Of a stretch of 64,000 nucleotides of DNA, positions 1 through 8,498 are shown one piece after another. Within the stretch, counting starts at the first letter, position 1, and each line of letters starts with the position of its first letter. The notes under the pieces are model-generated. The model made no database searches, had not been told where the DNA came from, and saw only the letters and a program-made list of their open reading frames with translations. The DNA comes from an uncultured Oscillospiraceae bacterium (lineage in GTDB: Bacteria; Bacillota_A; Clostridia; Oscillospirales; Acutalibacteraceae). The position numbers were made by a program, and so were the translations under genes. The stretch is from positions 1 to 64,000 of the forward strand of contig CAJUTL010000004.1 of assembly GCA_910589395.1 (NCBI GenBank), written 5' to 3'.

Positions 1-64
1 CCTACCTCACCTTCTATTCGCTTCCCCCGCTTTATTCAGTTTTTAGGGTACAATCCCAAATAGA

Positions 65-92
65 AAGCCTATCCAAACGGATAGGCTTTTTT
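65..92 (+). terminator. Rho-independent terminator at left edge
   Basis: A perfect 10-bp stem (65-74 with 79-88) has an AAAC loop and runs into a T-rich tail at 87-92. It would end a plus-strand transcript whose gene lies left of the window. Bases 1-64 hold no recognisable gene. Confidence 0.8.
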
Positions 93-173
93 GTGTCTTC
101 AGGATTCCTTCTCATGCGTTAGAAATGCAGTGAACCACTGCTTGTTATCTGAAAAGAAAGCAAGGTAAGCCTT

Positions 174-1056
174 GTTTTCTCGGGGAAGGATCCCGGTTTT
201 TAGTTATTAGTTGTAAGTAGTTAGTCGTTAGAAAAGGTCGAAATTCTTCGCCAGCGGCTCAGAATGACAGAGGGGAAATAAGTTCGATAAATTAGAATTT
301 GCAGCGTTGGTCACAACGCTTGTGCCGCTGCGCCCACTCGTGAAGCTACTTGGTGCAGGACACTGGTTTCCAGCCCGACCAACGGCGAGGTGCTTACTTC
401 CCACCTGTTATTACTGAACAGAAAGCAAGGAAATCTTGCTTTCTCGGTGAAGAATCTCGTCCTTCAGGAATTAAGGTCGAGATTCTTCGTTGCTATGCTC
501 CTCAGAATAACAGAGGGGAAAGTAGCTCGCTAAATTGGAATTCATTTGCCCTTTGCATCCCCTTATTTATAGAGGGGAAACAGACTGCTTCGCAGTCTGC
601 GGGGACCGCCGAACGGCGGTGGAAGGGATAGTCACACGTAGAAAGTGGCATAGAATCGCTAGTTAGAATCCCCTCAGTCACGGCAAAGCCGTGACTGCTT
701 TCTCCGCTTCGCTCCGGGTGCAAAGCGCAGAAAGCCATGGCTTTCTTGGCGCATTGTTCTGCACCGACCGAACCGACAGGTGAGACCGGTGCTGAACGGT
801 CTCCATTGGAGGCCAGCACCCCTTACTCGCGCAAGGGGAGCCTAAGGGCACTAAACTAAAATTTTCCGATTTACTTCCGGTCGGGTCGGAACCCAAACGC
901 CCGCACCAAGCAGGGCACGAGTGGGTGCGGCGCCTCGCCGTAAACTATAATTTAACAATTTTTATCGTCGGGTCAGAAGTTGCCATTTTGCGCCAAGTGG
1001 ATTCCTGACTGCCTGTGGTTCAGCCATCGAGTGCCAGTGCAACTCGCCGCCGCCGT
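174..1056. repeat. Intergenic repeat mosaic, block 1
   Basis: This stretch of about 880 bases has no credible gene. It holds modules that recur through the window. They are a TTAGTTGTTAG-type short-repeat array (about 198-235); a C module (about 281-385) with the recurring words TTCGATAAATTAGAATTTG, ACTTGGTGC and CCCGACC; an A module (about 393-520), an imperfect palindrome with GAAGAATCTCGTCC opposite GGTCGAGATTCTTCG; a B module (about 555-860) with CCCCTCAGTCACGGC, CTTTCTCCGCTTCGCTCC and a nested hairpin around AGAAAGCCATGGCTTTCT; and an inverted C copy (848-965). A degenerate C copy follows and abuts the kinase stop codon at 1057. Small open frames inside it lack ribosome sites and family resemblance. 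Confidence 0.8.
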
Positions 1057-1533
1057 TTACAGCTCCTCTTTTTCAGGAGGCTGAAATATGCTGCTCCATT
1101 CCTTTATATCCTCCGGAGTGATGGTGGTAAAAACCTCAGTTCCCGTTTGGTTTCGCTGTTCCAGACGGAGCAGAAGCTCTGACAGGGGTGTGTCTAAATA
1201 GCAAATTTGGACCTTTGCGCCCAGAGCTTTTGCCTCTGCGCGCTTTTCGTCCCTCTGCTCCTTGGCCCAAAAGCCAAAATCCAGGATCACGCTGATCCCT
1301 TTTGTCAGCAGCTCACGGCCCAACTTCCACATCAGCGCTTCGATCTGGTCATGGCGCTGGTCGTGCCCGTCGTCCACATGAAAATCGTTGCCGAACAGGA
1401 AAATATGCCATTCGTCCGGCGTAAAGCGCACTGCGTTTGTTTCGCGTTCCAGCTTCTTTGCTAGAGTGGTTTTCCCCGAGCAGGGCAGGCCTACCATCAG
1501 GGTAAGGACGGGCTGCTCTTTTTTTGATGCCAT
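1057..1533 (-). CDS. P-loop kinase-like ATPase (AAA_33 / zeta-toxin-like fold)
   Basis: A 158-residue cytoplasmic protein. Its N-terminus carries a clear Walker A loop, GLPCSGKTTLAKKL, at residues 15-28. A predicted lid region has charged helices, and an ILDFGFW strand resembles the Walker B region of small predicted kinases (COG0645 type). Such proteins phosphorylate small molecules or nucleic-acid ends, but the substrate cannot be read here. The start at 1533 (MASKKEQ) is preferred over the in-frame codon at 1566 because GGGGG sits about 9 bases upstream of it. A sigma-A promoter lies at 1593-1622. The gene is alone in its transcript, and its stop codon touches repeat block 1. Confidence 0.8.
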   Translation of the reverse strand: MASKKEQPVLTLMVGLPCSGKTTLAKKLERETNAVRFTPDEWHIFLFGNDFHVDDGHDQRHDQIEALMWKLGRELLTKGISVILDFGFWAKEQRDEKRAEAKALGAKVQICYLDTPLSELLLRLEQRNQTGTEVFTTITPEDIKEWSSIFQPPEKEEL

Positions 1534-1592
1534 AAGCTCTATCCCCCGTAATGCTGAAATAGCCAAAAGTCGTGTATTAGCTCCTAAATCAT

Positions 1593-1622
1593 AGTATACA
1601 AGAATTCAGCCTTGCTTGACAA
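1593..1622 (-). promoter_or_regulatory. Sigma-A promoter for the P-loop kinase
   Basis: Reading the minus strand, TTGTCA (1617-1622) and TATACT (1593-1598) are separated by 18 bases and point at the kinase gene. Confidence 0.65.
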
Positions 1623-1757
1623 GGGCAAATGCGGCCAGAGCCTCCAAGCGCTGACCGGATATGTCCGCCGCCCATAAAACCCGGATTTTCCCTGATCAGG
1701 CGCGGCTGTTGGCAAAGGGAACAGGGAGCTGTCAGGAAGCTTGTCGAAGACTTTCCG

Positions 1758-1786
1758 TTGAACTTCTCTAAAAAGTGTGATACGAT
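1758..1786 (+). promoter_or_regulatory. Sigma-A promoter for the lipoprotein operon
   Basis: TTGAAC (1758-1763) and TACGAT (1781-1786) are spaced by 17 bases, 31 bases before the lipoprotein start. A strong GGAAGGAGG ribosome site lies between. Confidence 0.65.
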
Positions 1787-1817
1787 AGGCGTACCGACGG
1801 GAAGGAGGCTTTCGTGA

Positions 1818-2324
1818 ATGAAGCAAATGATTGCGGCGGCCGGCCTGCTTTTCGGTCTTGCCCTTCTTCTTACCGCCTGCGGCCCGCAAGAACCGCAAAA
1901 AACTATTTCTAAAGAGCTTGGGATCGATGTATCTCAAGGCACTGTGGCCATCGATTTTGACAGCCACGGCGGGTTTCATGGAGACGGAGTGGCCTGTGCT
2001 GCCCTGCAATTTTCCGATGCAAGGGCGCTGGAGCAAATTGAAAAAAGCGGTCAGTGGAGGAAGTTTCCCCTGGAGGAAACCGTGCAGGCTTTGGTATATG
2101 GAATAGAAGAGGGAACAAGCCGGATCGGGCCGTTTTTGACAGATGAGGAAGGCAATTCCCTGGTACCGGAGATCCGGGAGGGCTACTATCTTTTGATCGA
2201 TCGGCAGGCGGAGCCCGGGAAAGCCACGGGGGCGGATATGTTGCACAGAAGCTCCTTCAACCTTACCTTGGGCCTTTATGATACGGCGACCCAAACCCTG
2301 TACTATTGCAAGCTGGATACCTGA
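1818..2324 (+). CDS. Putative lipoprotein of unknown function
   Basis: A 168-residue secreted lipoprotein. Residues 1-20 form a type II signal peptide with a hydrophobic core and the lipobox LLTAC, so Cys21 should be lipidated and the protein held on the outer face of the membrane. The mature part is a mixed alpha/beta domain with no catalytic signature that I recognise. It ends in two amphipathic strands (YYLLIDRQ, LGLYDTATQTLYYCKL). GGAAGGAGG 8 bases upstream supports the start. It is first in a plus-strand run with the HD, flavoprotein and phosphatase genes, with only 23 bases to the next gene. That suggests cotranscription but not a shared function. Confidence 0.75.
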   Translation: MKQMIAAAGLLFGLALLLTACGPQEPQKTISKELGIDVSQGTVAIDFDSHGGFHGDGVACAALQFSDARALEQIEKSGQWRKFPLEETVQALVYGIEEGTSRIGPFLTDEEGNSLVPEIREGYYLLIDRQAEPGKATGADMLHRSSFNLTLGLYDTATQTLYYCKLDT

Positions 2325-2347
2325 TCCCTTTAATATGGAGAAACGCT

Positions 2348-2989
2348 ATGGAAAAAATGACGAAGGCACTGCTGGAATACTGTGAAGGGCAGATCCTGCC
2401 CCTGTATTTGGCCCACGATAAGGCCCACGGGCCGGAGCATGTCCGTACAGTGATCCAAAACAGCCTGGAGCTGGCGGAGCAGCTGCCGGAATGCCGTGGC
2501 GTGGACCTTGACATGGTCTACACTGTGGCGGTGTACCACGATGTGGGGATCCGGTATGGCAGGAAAAATCACGAGGCCGCTTCCGGAAAATGGCTGATGG
2601 AGGACGAGGCCCTGAAGCGCTGGTTTACGGAGGAACAGCGGCAAACCATGCGGGAGGCCGTGGAGGATCACCGGGCTTCCCGGCAGGAGCCGCCTCGGAA
2701 TCTTTACGGGCGGATCGTCAGCGAAGCGGACAGAGATCTGGAGCCGGAACGCATTGTGCGGCGCTGCATGGAATACGGAGTAGAAAAATGCCCGGGCTTA
2801 TCAGACGAAGAGCAGATCCGCCGCACAGTAGAGCATGTCCGGGAGAAATACGGAGAGGGCGGTTACCTTCATTTATGGCTCCCCTGTCCGAAAAACGAAA
2901 TGGGCCTTGCCACCCTGCGGGAGTGGCTGAAAACCGAAGAGCTGGAGAACAGGTGCCGGGCCTGGCTTCTGGAGGTCTGCGGCTGTTAA
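2348..2989 (+). CDS. HD-domain phosphohydrolase
   Basis: A 213-residue cytoplasmic protein of the HD superfamily of metal-dependent phosphohydrolases. Visible metal ligands are the first histidine in HGPEHVRTVI (about residues 26-35), the HD pair in VAVYHDVGIRYG (about residues 58-69) with a following NHE, and a later DHR/D region (VEDHRASRQ; SEADRDLEPERI). Family members hydrolyse nucleotides or other phosphate esters, and the substrate is unknown. The start at 2348 has GGAG 8 bases upstream; the in-frame codon at 2306 lies inside the lipoprotein gene and has no such site. It sits 21 bases before the flavoprotein gene. Confidence 0.82.
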   Translation: MEKMTKALLEYCEGQILPLYLAHDKAHGPEHVRTVIQNSLELAEQLPECRGVDLDMVYTVAVYHDVGIRYGRKNHEAASGKWLMEDEALKRWFTEEQRQTMREAVEDHRASRQEPPRNLYGRIVSEADRDLEPERIVRRCMEYGVEKCPGLSDEEQIRRTVEHVREKYGEGGYLHLWLPCPKNEMGLATLREWLKTEELENRCRAWLLEVCGC

Positions 2990-3010
2990 AAGCAAAAGGA
3001 GCAAAATTCC

Positions 3011-3523
3011 ATGGAATTTCGGAAGATGCGCAGAACGAATCAGGATATTTCCCAAAAGGAATGTGAGGAAATACTACAACGGAGCACGGCGGGCGTGCTG
3101 GCGGTGCTGGGCGATGGGGAATATCCCTATGCGGTGCCTCTGAGCTTTGTGTATTACAAGGGGCTGCTTTATTTTCACTGTGCCAAAGAGGGGCATAAGC
3201 TGGACGCGATACAGCGCAGCCGGAAAGCGTCCTTCTGCGTGATCGACCAGGATAAGCTGGTGCCGGAGGAATACACCACCTATTACCGCAGCGTGATCAC
3301 CTTCGGGCAGGCGGAGCTTGTCAGCGACCCGCGGGAGCAGCACGACGCTTTGCTGCTGCTGGCGGAAAAATACTGCCCGGCGGATACGCCCGCACACCGG
3401 GAGGAAAAATCCACCGGCACGCAGGGTTACACCGCTGTGATCCGGCTGACCGTTGAGCATATGACAGGAAAAGAAGGGAAGGCCCTGGCACAGCAGCGCA
3501 GGGCGGAAGGGAGCAAACAATGA
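3011..3523 (+). CDS. Pyridoxamine 5'-phosphate oxidase-like (NimA-type) flavoprotein
   Basis: A 170-residue protein with the split-barrel FMN-binding fold typical of NimA-like proteins. An N-terminal helix is followed by the strands GVLAVLGDGEYPYAVPLSFVYY and LYFHCAKEGHKLDAI, the usual FMN phosphate-binding stretch. The family includes reductases giving 5-nitroimidazole tolerance, but most members are uncharacterised, so no drug phenotype is claimed. AAAGGAGC lies upstream of the ATG. The stop codon overlaps the start of the next gene (ATGA at 3520-3523), which indicates translational coupling with the phosphatase-VOC fusion. Confidence 0.8.
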   Translation: MEFRKMRRTNQDISQKECEEILQRSTAGVLAVLGDGEYPYAVPLSFVYYKGLLYFHCAKEGHKLDAIQRSRKASFCVIDQDKLVPEEYTTYYRSVITFGQAELVSDPREQHDALLLLAEKYCPADTPAHREEKSTGTQGYTAVIRLTVEHMTGKEGKALAQQRRAEGSKQ

Positions 3524-4530
3524 CCACCGTTTATTTTGTGCGCCACTGCCAATCGGACCATTCGGTCCACGACGACAGAATCAGGCCCCTGACCCCCAAG
3601 GGCTTGGAGGACAGCAGGCGCGTCACGGAATTTCTCAGGGACAAGCCCATTGAGGCGGTGCTTTCCAGCCCCTACCGCCGGGCAATGGATACGGTGCAGG
3701 ATTTTGCCGATACGCGCGGTTTTTCCATCGAAGCCGTGGAGGATTTCCGGGAAAGGGCCGTGGGAGACCGCTGGGTAGAGGATTTTATGGCCTTTGTCAA
3801 ACGCCATTGGGAAAATAGAGACTACCGGGAGCCCGGCGGAGAAAGCCTGCGGCAGGTGCAGGCCCGGAACCTTGCGGCGCTGGGAGAGGTGCTGAAGCGG
3901 TATCAGGGAAAAACCATTGCCGTGGGCACCCATGGCACGGCCCTTTCCAGCATCGTCAATTTTTATCAGCCCAAATTCGGCTTCGAGCAGTTTGCGCAAA
4001 TCATTGATTTGATGCCTTGGGTAGTAAAATTCGAATTTTCCGGCCAGGATTGCCGCTCCATTACAGGCTATGATCTGTTTGAAAATACGGAGGCTTCCCT
4101 GTATCAAAAAAGCGGGGATTTGGTGCAGGCAGAGGCGGGAAGCTATGTGGGCGTGGGACTCTATGTAAAAAACAGCCCCCGGGCAGTGGAGCTGTACCGG
4201 AAGGCCTTTGGGCTGGAGCTGGGTTATCATGTGAAAAACGAGGACGGCACCTATTTTCACTCAGAGTTGACTCAGAGGGAGCAGGAGGTGCTTTCCGTGG
4301 TGGAAGCAAAACCGGAATGGGAAAACCCGGTAGAGCTGGGGCTCACCTTTGAAACGAGGGAAGCGCTGGAAAGGGCGTTTGCCGTTTTGAAGGAGGGCGG
4401 AGCCGTGGAGCTGGAGCCCTGTGAGCTGCCCTGGAGCCCCTGGGCCGCCGGAGTCAGGGACCGCTTTGGGGTGCGCTGGTATCTGACCTTGCGGCAGCAT
4501 CTTCCGGCTGAAGATTTTTTGGAGAAATAG
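3520..4530 (+). CDS. Histidine phosphatase fused to a VOC/glyoxalase domain
   Basis: A 336-residue protein with two domains. Residues 1-190 are a histidine phosphatase: the phospho-accepting His9 sits in FVRHCQSD (an RHC variant of RHG), LSSPYRRAMDT carries the usual arginine, an acidic EDFRER follows, and the second histidine is His138 in AVGTHGTALS. Residues 207-330 form a VOC (PhnB/glyoxalase-like) domain with GVGLYVKNSPRAVELYRKAF and GLELGYHV. The two domains normally occur as separate genes of about 200 and 125 residues. No stop or frameshift lies between them, so a true fusion is likely. The start overlaps the preceding flavoprotein stop. The phosphatase substrate is unknown, and the VOC domain may bind a metal or small ligand. 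Confidence 0.85.
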   Translation: MTTVYFVRHCQSDHSVHDDRIRPLTPKGLEDSRRVTEFLRDKPIEAVLSSPYRRAMDTVQDFADTRGFSIEAVEDFRERAVGDRWVEDFMAFVKRHWENRDYREPGGESLRQVQARNLAALGEVLKRYQGKTIAVGTHGTALSSIVNFYQPKFGFEQFAQIIDLMPWVVKFEFSGQDCRSITGYDLFENTEASLYQKSGDLVQAEAGSYVGVGLYVKNSPRAVELYRKAFGLELGYHVKNEDGTYFHSELTQREQEVLSVVEAKPEWENPVELGLTFETREALERAFAVLKEGGAVELEPCELPWSPWAAGVRDRFGVRWYLTLRQHLPAEDFLEK

Positions 4531-4570
4531 AAGGCGTATTGTGGAAAAACGCAAAAGGAAGGCGGTCATC

Positions 4571-5394
4571 ATGCGCGAAAGCGATCGGGAAACCTAGGAG
4601 TTTTACGAAAACGGCGCGGAGATCGGCAGGCTGGAGCGGGGGCTGGGAAAGGTGGAGGCGGCAAGAACAAAGGAGCTGCTTTCCCGCCTGCTGCCCGAAG
4701 GAAGGCTGCGGCTCTGTGATATCGGCGGCGGAATAGGGTATTATGCCGATTGGCTGGCGGGACTTGGCCACGAGGTGACCCTGGTGGAGCTTGCCCCCTC
4801 GGCGGTGGAATATGCCCGGGCCCACCAGACCGCCCCCTATCGGGCGGAAACGGGTGACGCCAGAGATCTTTCCCTGCTGGAAAGCGGAAGCATGGACGCG
4901 GCGCTGCTGATGGGCCCGCTGTACCACCTTCTGGAGCGGGAGGAACGGCTTTTGGCCCTGCGGGAGGCGCACCGCATGCTGAAGCCTGGCGGACTGCTGA
5001 TTGCCGCCGGGATCTCCAAATTCAGCTCCGCCACCTGGGCGGTGTCCGTGTACGGCGAAAAAATGATTTTCTAGACGATGAGGTCTACTTCGGCATGCTG
5101 GAGGGGGAAATTTTGGAAAACCGGCATATTCGGCCTAGGAAATATCCCAATTTCCTGTCCCGCGCCTATTTCCACACACCGGAGGGACTGCGGGAGGAGC
5201 TTGCGGAGGGAGGCCTTTCCCCGGAAGGGCTGTATGCGGTGGAGGGCTGTATCTGGTTCTGCCCCACCCTGCAGGAAAAATGGGAACGCCCCGAAAGCCG
5301 GGAGCGGCTGCTCAGGCTTGTCCGCATGACAGAGCAGGAGCCCTCCCTGCTGGGCGTCAGCCCCCACTTTCTGGCGGTGGGAAGAAAGCCTTAA
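4571..5394 (+). pseudogene. Broken SAM-dependent methyltransferase
   Basis: A class I methyltransferase reading frame of about 270 residues with two lesions. Translation from the ATG at 4571 (AAAGGAAGG upstream) meets TAG at 4595-4597, codon 9. The same frame continues with the SAM motif LCDIGGGIGYYADWL and the later LLMGPLYHLL and AHRMLKPGGLL. It stops at 5072-5074 after GEKMIF. Homologous sequence resumes in another frame (LDDEVYFGML, then YFHTPEGLREEL to 5394). One extra T in the TTTT run near 5067-5070 would rejoin the halves. A GTG at 4652 could express a truncated product. Either this is a real pseudogene or the assembly has errors here. The full-length family is usually intact. Confidence 0.75.
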
Positions 5395-5409
5395 AAGGGG
5401 GGAAGAAAA

Positions 5410-5577
5410 AAGAGCTTCAAAATCCCCTCTATTCCGCCCACCACCAATAAGATCATTCGCTTTCCGAACGATGTAATCGAGCAGGTGGAGGGCGCCATTC
5501 AGGGAAAGGACTGCACCTTTTCCGCCTTCGTGATCGCGGCGGTGCGGGCGGCTTTGAAAGAGCTGGAAACAGAATAG
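5410..5577 (+). pseudogene. Small YlcI/YnfO-like protein gene lacking a start codon
   Basis: An open frame of about 55 codons encodes KIPSIPPTTNKIIRFPNDVI and then IQGKDCTFSAFVIAAVRAAL. I recall this as a small clostridial family resembling the ribbon-helix-helix-like YlcI/YnfO proteins, probably DNA-binding. A good ribosome site (AGGGGGG, about 5396-5402) is present. No ATG, GTG or TTG lies in frame between it and the conserved part. Changing AAG at 5410-5412 to ATG would restore a well-spaced start, so a point mutation at 5411 may have removed it. It follows the broken methyltransferase by 15 bases. Use of a rare start codon is the alternative. Confidence 0.55.
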
Positions 5578-5580
5578 GAC

Positions 5581-5619
5581 AAAAAGAAAATCGCCAAGCC
5601 TTTTGCGGTTTCCTTTTTT
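5581..5619 (+). terminator. Terminator after the decayed gene pair
   Basis: An A/T-edged imperfect hairpin (AAAAAGAAAATCGC against GCGGTTTCC) is followed by TTTTTT. It separates the preceding genes from larA. Confidence 0.55.
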
Positions 5620-5697
5620 GTTTCCCTTTTCCGGAAAAGTGTGTTATACTATCCCAAAATGGCGAAATAGATTTCACAGCATGGAAGGGACCGTTTT

Positions 5698-6990
5698 ATG
5701 GCGATCACAATTCCCTTTGGCACAGTGGGCATGGTGCTTCATGAAGAGCTGACCCGTGCGGAGGTTTTGGAATCGAATATCGACAGGCTGCGGGTCGCTC
5801 AGTCGGAGGACGAGCTGGTGCAGGCGGCAATGGCTGAGCCCATTGCCAGCCCCCGTCTGCGGGAGCTGGCGGCGGGGAAGAAAACCTGCACGGTGATCAT
5901 CAGCGATCATACCCGGCCGGTGCCCAGCCGCCATATTCTGCCCTTCCTTCTGGAGGAGCTGCGGCAGGGAAATCCGGCTATTGAGATTACTTTGCTGGTG
6001 GCCACCGGCTGTCACCGGGCTTCCTCCGCAGAAGAGCTGGCGGCTAAGCTGGGGCCGAAGATCATGGCGAAGGAAAAAATTGTGATCCACGACAGCCAGG
6101 ATCCTTCCGGCAATGTAAAGGTGGGGGTGCTCCCTTCCGGGGCTGATCTGGTCATAGACCGGCTGGCGGCGGAAACAGAGCTGCTGGTGGCGGAGGGCTT
6201 TATTGAGCCTCATTTCTTTGCCGGCTTTTCAGGAGGGCGCAAGAGTGTTCTGCCCGGAGTGTGCGACAAGGTCACCGTGCTGGGCAACCACTGCGCAAAA
6301 TTTATTGATTCTCCCTATGCCCGAACAGGCGTGCTGGAGAATAACCCCATTCATGCCGATATGCTGGCCGCGGTAAAAATGGCCGGGCTGGCTTATATTG
6401 TCAACGTGATCATTGATGAGGATAAACGGATAGCGGCCGCCTTTGCGGGGGACCCCATAGCCGCCCACCGAAGGGGCTGTGAATTGCTGCTGGACTACTG
6501 CCAGGTTCAACCGGAAAGGCCGGGGGATATTGTCATCTCCTCCAATGGGGGCTATCCATTGGATCAGAACATCTATCAAAGCGTGAAGGGGATCACGGCG
6601 GCTGAGGCCGCTGCCGCCGAAGGGGCGGTGCTCATTATGGTAAGCGAATGCGGAGACGGCCATGGCGGCGTCGATTTCTATGAGGCCCTGAAAAACTGTG
6701 CTTCGGCCCAGGCTTTGCTGGACGAAGTCAGGGCTACTCCCCAGGAGAAGACCAAGCCGGATCAGTGGCAGTACCAGATCATGGCCCGGGTCCTGACAAA
6801 GCACAGGGTGATCTTTGTTTCCGCCCCGGAGCAGGAAAAAAAGCTTCGGGAGATGAAAATGGACTGGGCCCCCGATGTGGATACCGCCCTGGCTCTGGCC
6901 CGAAGGCTGAAAGGGGCGGACGCTCACCTGGTGGTGATCCCCAACGGCATTTCCGTGATGGTACGGGAAGAGAAAAAAGATGTTTCGTAA
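5698..6990 (+). CDS. larA: Nickel-dependent lactate racemase family protein (LarA-like)
   Basis: A 430-residue cytoplasmic enzyme of the LarA family, whose founder interconverts L- and D-lactate using a nickel-pincer nucleotide bound to a lysine. Key positions line up with Lactiplantibacillus LarA: DHTRP at 70-74, His106 in GCHRAS, His171 and Lys182 in the stretch EPHFFAGFSGGRKSVLPG, and His199 in NNPIH. The lysine that carries the cofactor is therefore present. Many LarA homologues racemise other 2-hydroxyacids, so lactate is not certain. The cofactor genes larB, larC and larE are not in this window. A -10-like TATACT lies at 5645-5650, but no convincing -35 was seen. mnmA follows after 40 bases. 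Confidence 0.85.
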   Translation: MAITIPFGTVGMVLHEELTRAEVLESNIDRLRVAQSEDELVQAAMAEPIASPRLRELAAGKKTCTVIISDHTRPVPSRHILPFLLEELRQGNPAIEITLLVATGCHRASSAEELAAKLGPKIMAKEKIVIHDSQDPSGNVKVGVLPSGADLVIDRLAAETELLVAEGFIEPHFFAGFSGGRKSVLPGVCDKVTVLGNHCAKFIDSPYARTGVLENNPIHADMLAAVKMAGLAYIVNVIIDEDKRIAAAFAGDPIAAHRRGCELLLDYCQVQPERPGDIVISSNGGYPLDQNIYQSVKGITAAEAAAAEGAVLIMVSECGDGHGGVDFYEALKNCASAQALLDEVRATPQEKTKPDQWQYQIMARVLTKHRVIFVSAPEQEKKLREMKMDWAPDVDTALALARRLKGADAHLVVIPNGISVMVREEKKDVS

Positions 6991-7030
6991 GGTTCGTTTT
7001 TGGTCAGCCTGAAAAAAAGGGGGGATCTTT

Positions 7031-8107
7031 GTGGAAAGGAAAGCGCTGATCGCCATGAGCGGCGGGGTAGATTCCAGCGTGGCGGCGCTTTTGGTGCGCC
7101 GGGCGGGGTATGAGGCCATGGGCGTTACCCTTCGGCTGTACGATAACGAGGACGCGGGGCTTTCCCGGGAAAAAACCTGCTGCTCCCTGGACGATGTAAA
7201 CGATGCCAGGGCGGTTTGTGCCCGGCTTCAGATTCCCTTTTACGTCTTTAACTTCAAGGAAAGCTTTCGCCGGGAGGTCATGGACCGGTTTACCGAGGCC
7301 TATGAAAGGGGGGAAACCCCCAACCCCTGTATCGACTGCAACCGGTATATCAAATTTGAAAAGCTGATGAGCAGGGCAAAGGAGATCGGCTGTGATACTG
7401 TGGCTACCGGGCATTACGCCAGGGTGGCCCGGGACGAAAGCGCCGGCCGCTGGCTGCTGAAAAAGGGCCTGGACGCTTCAAAGGACCAAAGCTATGTGCT
7501 GTATTCCCTGACTCAGGAGCAGCTTTCCCGGCTTCTGCTTCCTCTGGGGGAGCTTACCAAGGAGCAGGTGCGGCAGCTTGCGGAGGAAAACGGCTTTGTC
7601 AACGCGAAAAAGCGGGACAGCCAGGACATCTGCTTTGTGCCGGACGGAGACTACGCTGCCTTTATTGAGCGGCATACCGGGAAAAGTTTTGCCCCTGGCA
7701 GCTTTGTGGGAGCCGAGGGGCAGGTTTACGGGCAGCACAGAGGGATCATTCATTACACTATAGGCCAGCGGAAGGGCCTGGGCCTGTCCTTTCCCCAGCC
7801 CATGTATGTATGCGAAATAGACCCGGCGGCAAACGAAGTGCTGCTGGGGGAGCATGAGCGGCTTTTCTCTACAGAACTGATTGCTGAGGAGATCAATTTG
7901 ATTTCCCACGCTGAAATTTCAGAACCCATGAAGGTCAAGGCTAAAGTCCGCTACCGCCAGGCAGAGCAGCCAGCCACCGTAGTGCAGACCGGGCCGGATC
8001 AACTGAAAATCACCTTCGACCAGCCCCAGCGGGCCGTCACAAAGGGCCAGGCCGTGGTCCTGTACGACGGCGACACCGTGGTGGGCGGGGGGAGGATTGT
8101 GGGATAA
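7031..8107 (+). CDS. mnmA: tRNA 2-thiouridylase MnmA
   Basis: A 358-residue enzyme that thiolates U34 in the tRNAs for Glu, Gln and Lys. Residues 9-15 carry the ATP-pyrophosphatase loop SGGVDSS. The catalytic pair is Cys100 (NPCIDCN) and Cys201 (DSQDICFVPDG), with the expected GHYARV, KDQSYVLY and YTIGQRKGLG motifs after them. Length matches the family. The start is GTG at 7031, 6 bases after a GGGGGATC ribosome site. It may be cotranscribed with larA. A sulfur-donor cysteine desulfurase is not nearby. The stop is followed within a few bases by repeat block 2. Confidence 0.95.
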   Translation: MERKALIAMSGGVDSSVAALLVRRAGYEAMGVTLRLYDNEDAGLSREKTCCSLDDVNDARAVCARLQIPFYVFNFKESFRREVMDRFTEAYERGETPNPCIDCNRYIKFEKLMSRAKEIGCDTVATGHYARVARDESAGRWLLKKGLDASKDQSYVLYSLTQEQLSRLLLPLGELTKEQVRQLAEENGFVNAKKRDSQDICFVPDGDYAAFIERHTGKSFAPGSFVGAEGQVYGQHRGIIHYTIGQRKGLGLSFPQPMYVCEIDPAANEVLLGEHERLFSTELIAEEINLISHAEISEPMKVKAKVRYRQAEQPATVVQTGPDQLKITFDQPQRAVTKGQAVVLYDGDTVVGGGRIVG

Positions 8108-8498
8108 TGAGTAATTAGCAATTAGAAGGTCAAGGGCGATTAGTTCGATAAATTGAAATTGGGCGGACTAATGACCAGCAGCAACCCTTGCCTCCCCTGA
8201 AAGGGGAGGGGGACCATGCTTTGCATGGTGGAGAGGTTCCAGCTTGCTGGCGACCCGCATAAAACTTGACTTTTCTGCCACATCACCATGGAACCCCTCA
8301 GTCAGCCTACGGCTGACAGCTTTCTACGCTTCGCTTCGGTTGCTGTGCCCCACCGGGGCACAGCAACCGAGCCGGCAGGCGAGAAAGCCAAGGGTGCCAT
8401 ATATATTCCAATTTATCGAACTAGCCCTTAATTACTAACTACTAATTACTAATTGCCCTTTCGCCCTTCTCTAACAACTAACTACTCACGACTAACAA
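8104..8498. repeat. Intergenic repeat mosaic, block 2
   Basis: This 395-base gap has no gene and shows the mosaic in nearly symmetric form. The left end (8104-8162) has TAATTAGCAATTAG, a CAAGGGC word and GTTCGATAAATTGAAATT. The right end (about 8405-8460) has the inverted equivalents CCAATTTATCGAACTAG, GCCCTTAATTACTAAC and TAATTGCCC, followed by more CTAACAACTAACTACT repeats. The centre is a B module with CCTCCCCTGAAAGGGGAGG, CCCCTCAGTCAGCC and a GCACAGCAACC inverted repeat. The mirrored ends suggest a composite element rather than random drift. Confidence 0.75.

Noticed and set aside
350..900. Small open frames in repeat block 1 and similar blocks
   Set aside because: They are built from palindromic repeat modules, differ between copies, and lack ribosome sites.
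4595..5074. TAG read as an amino acid in the methyltransferase
   Set aside because: The second TAG lies at a frameshift, not in a continuing frame, and other genes in the window use TAG as a normal stop.
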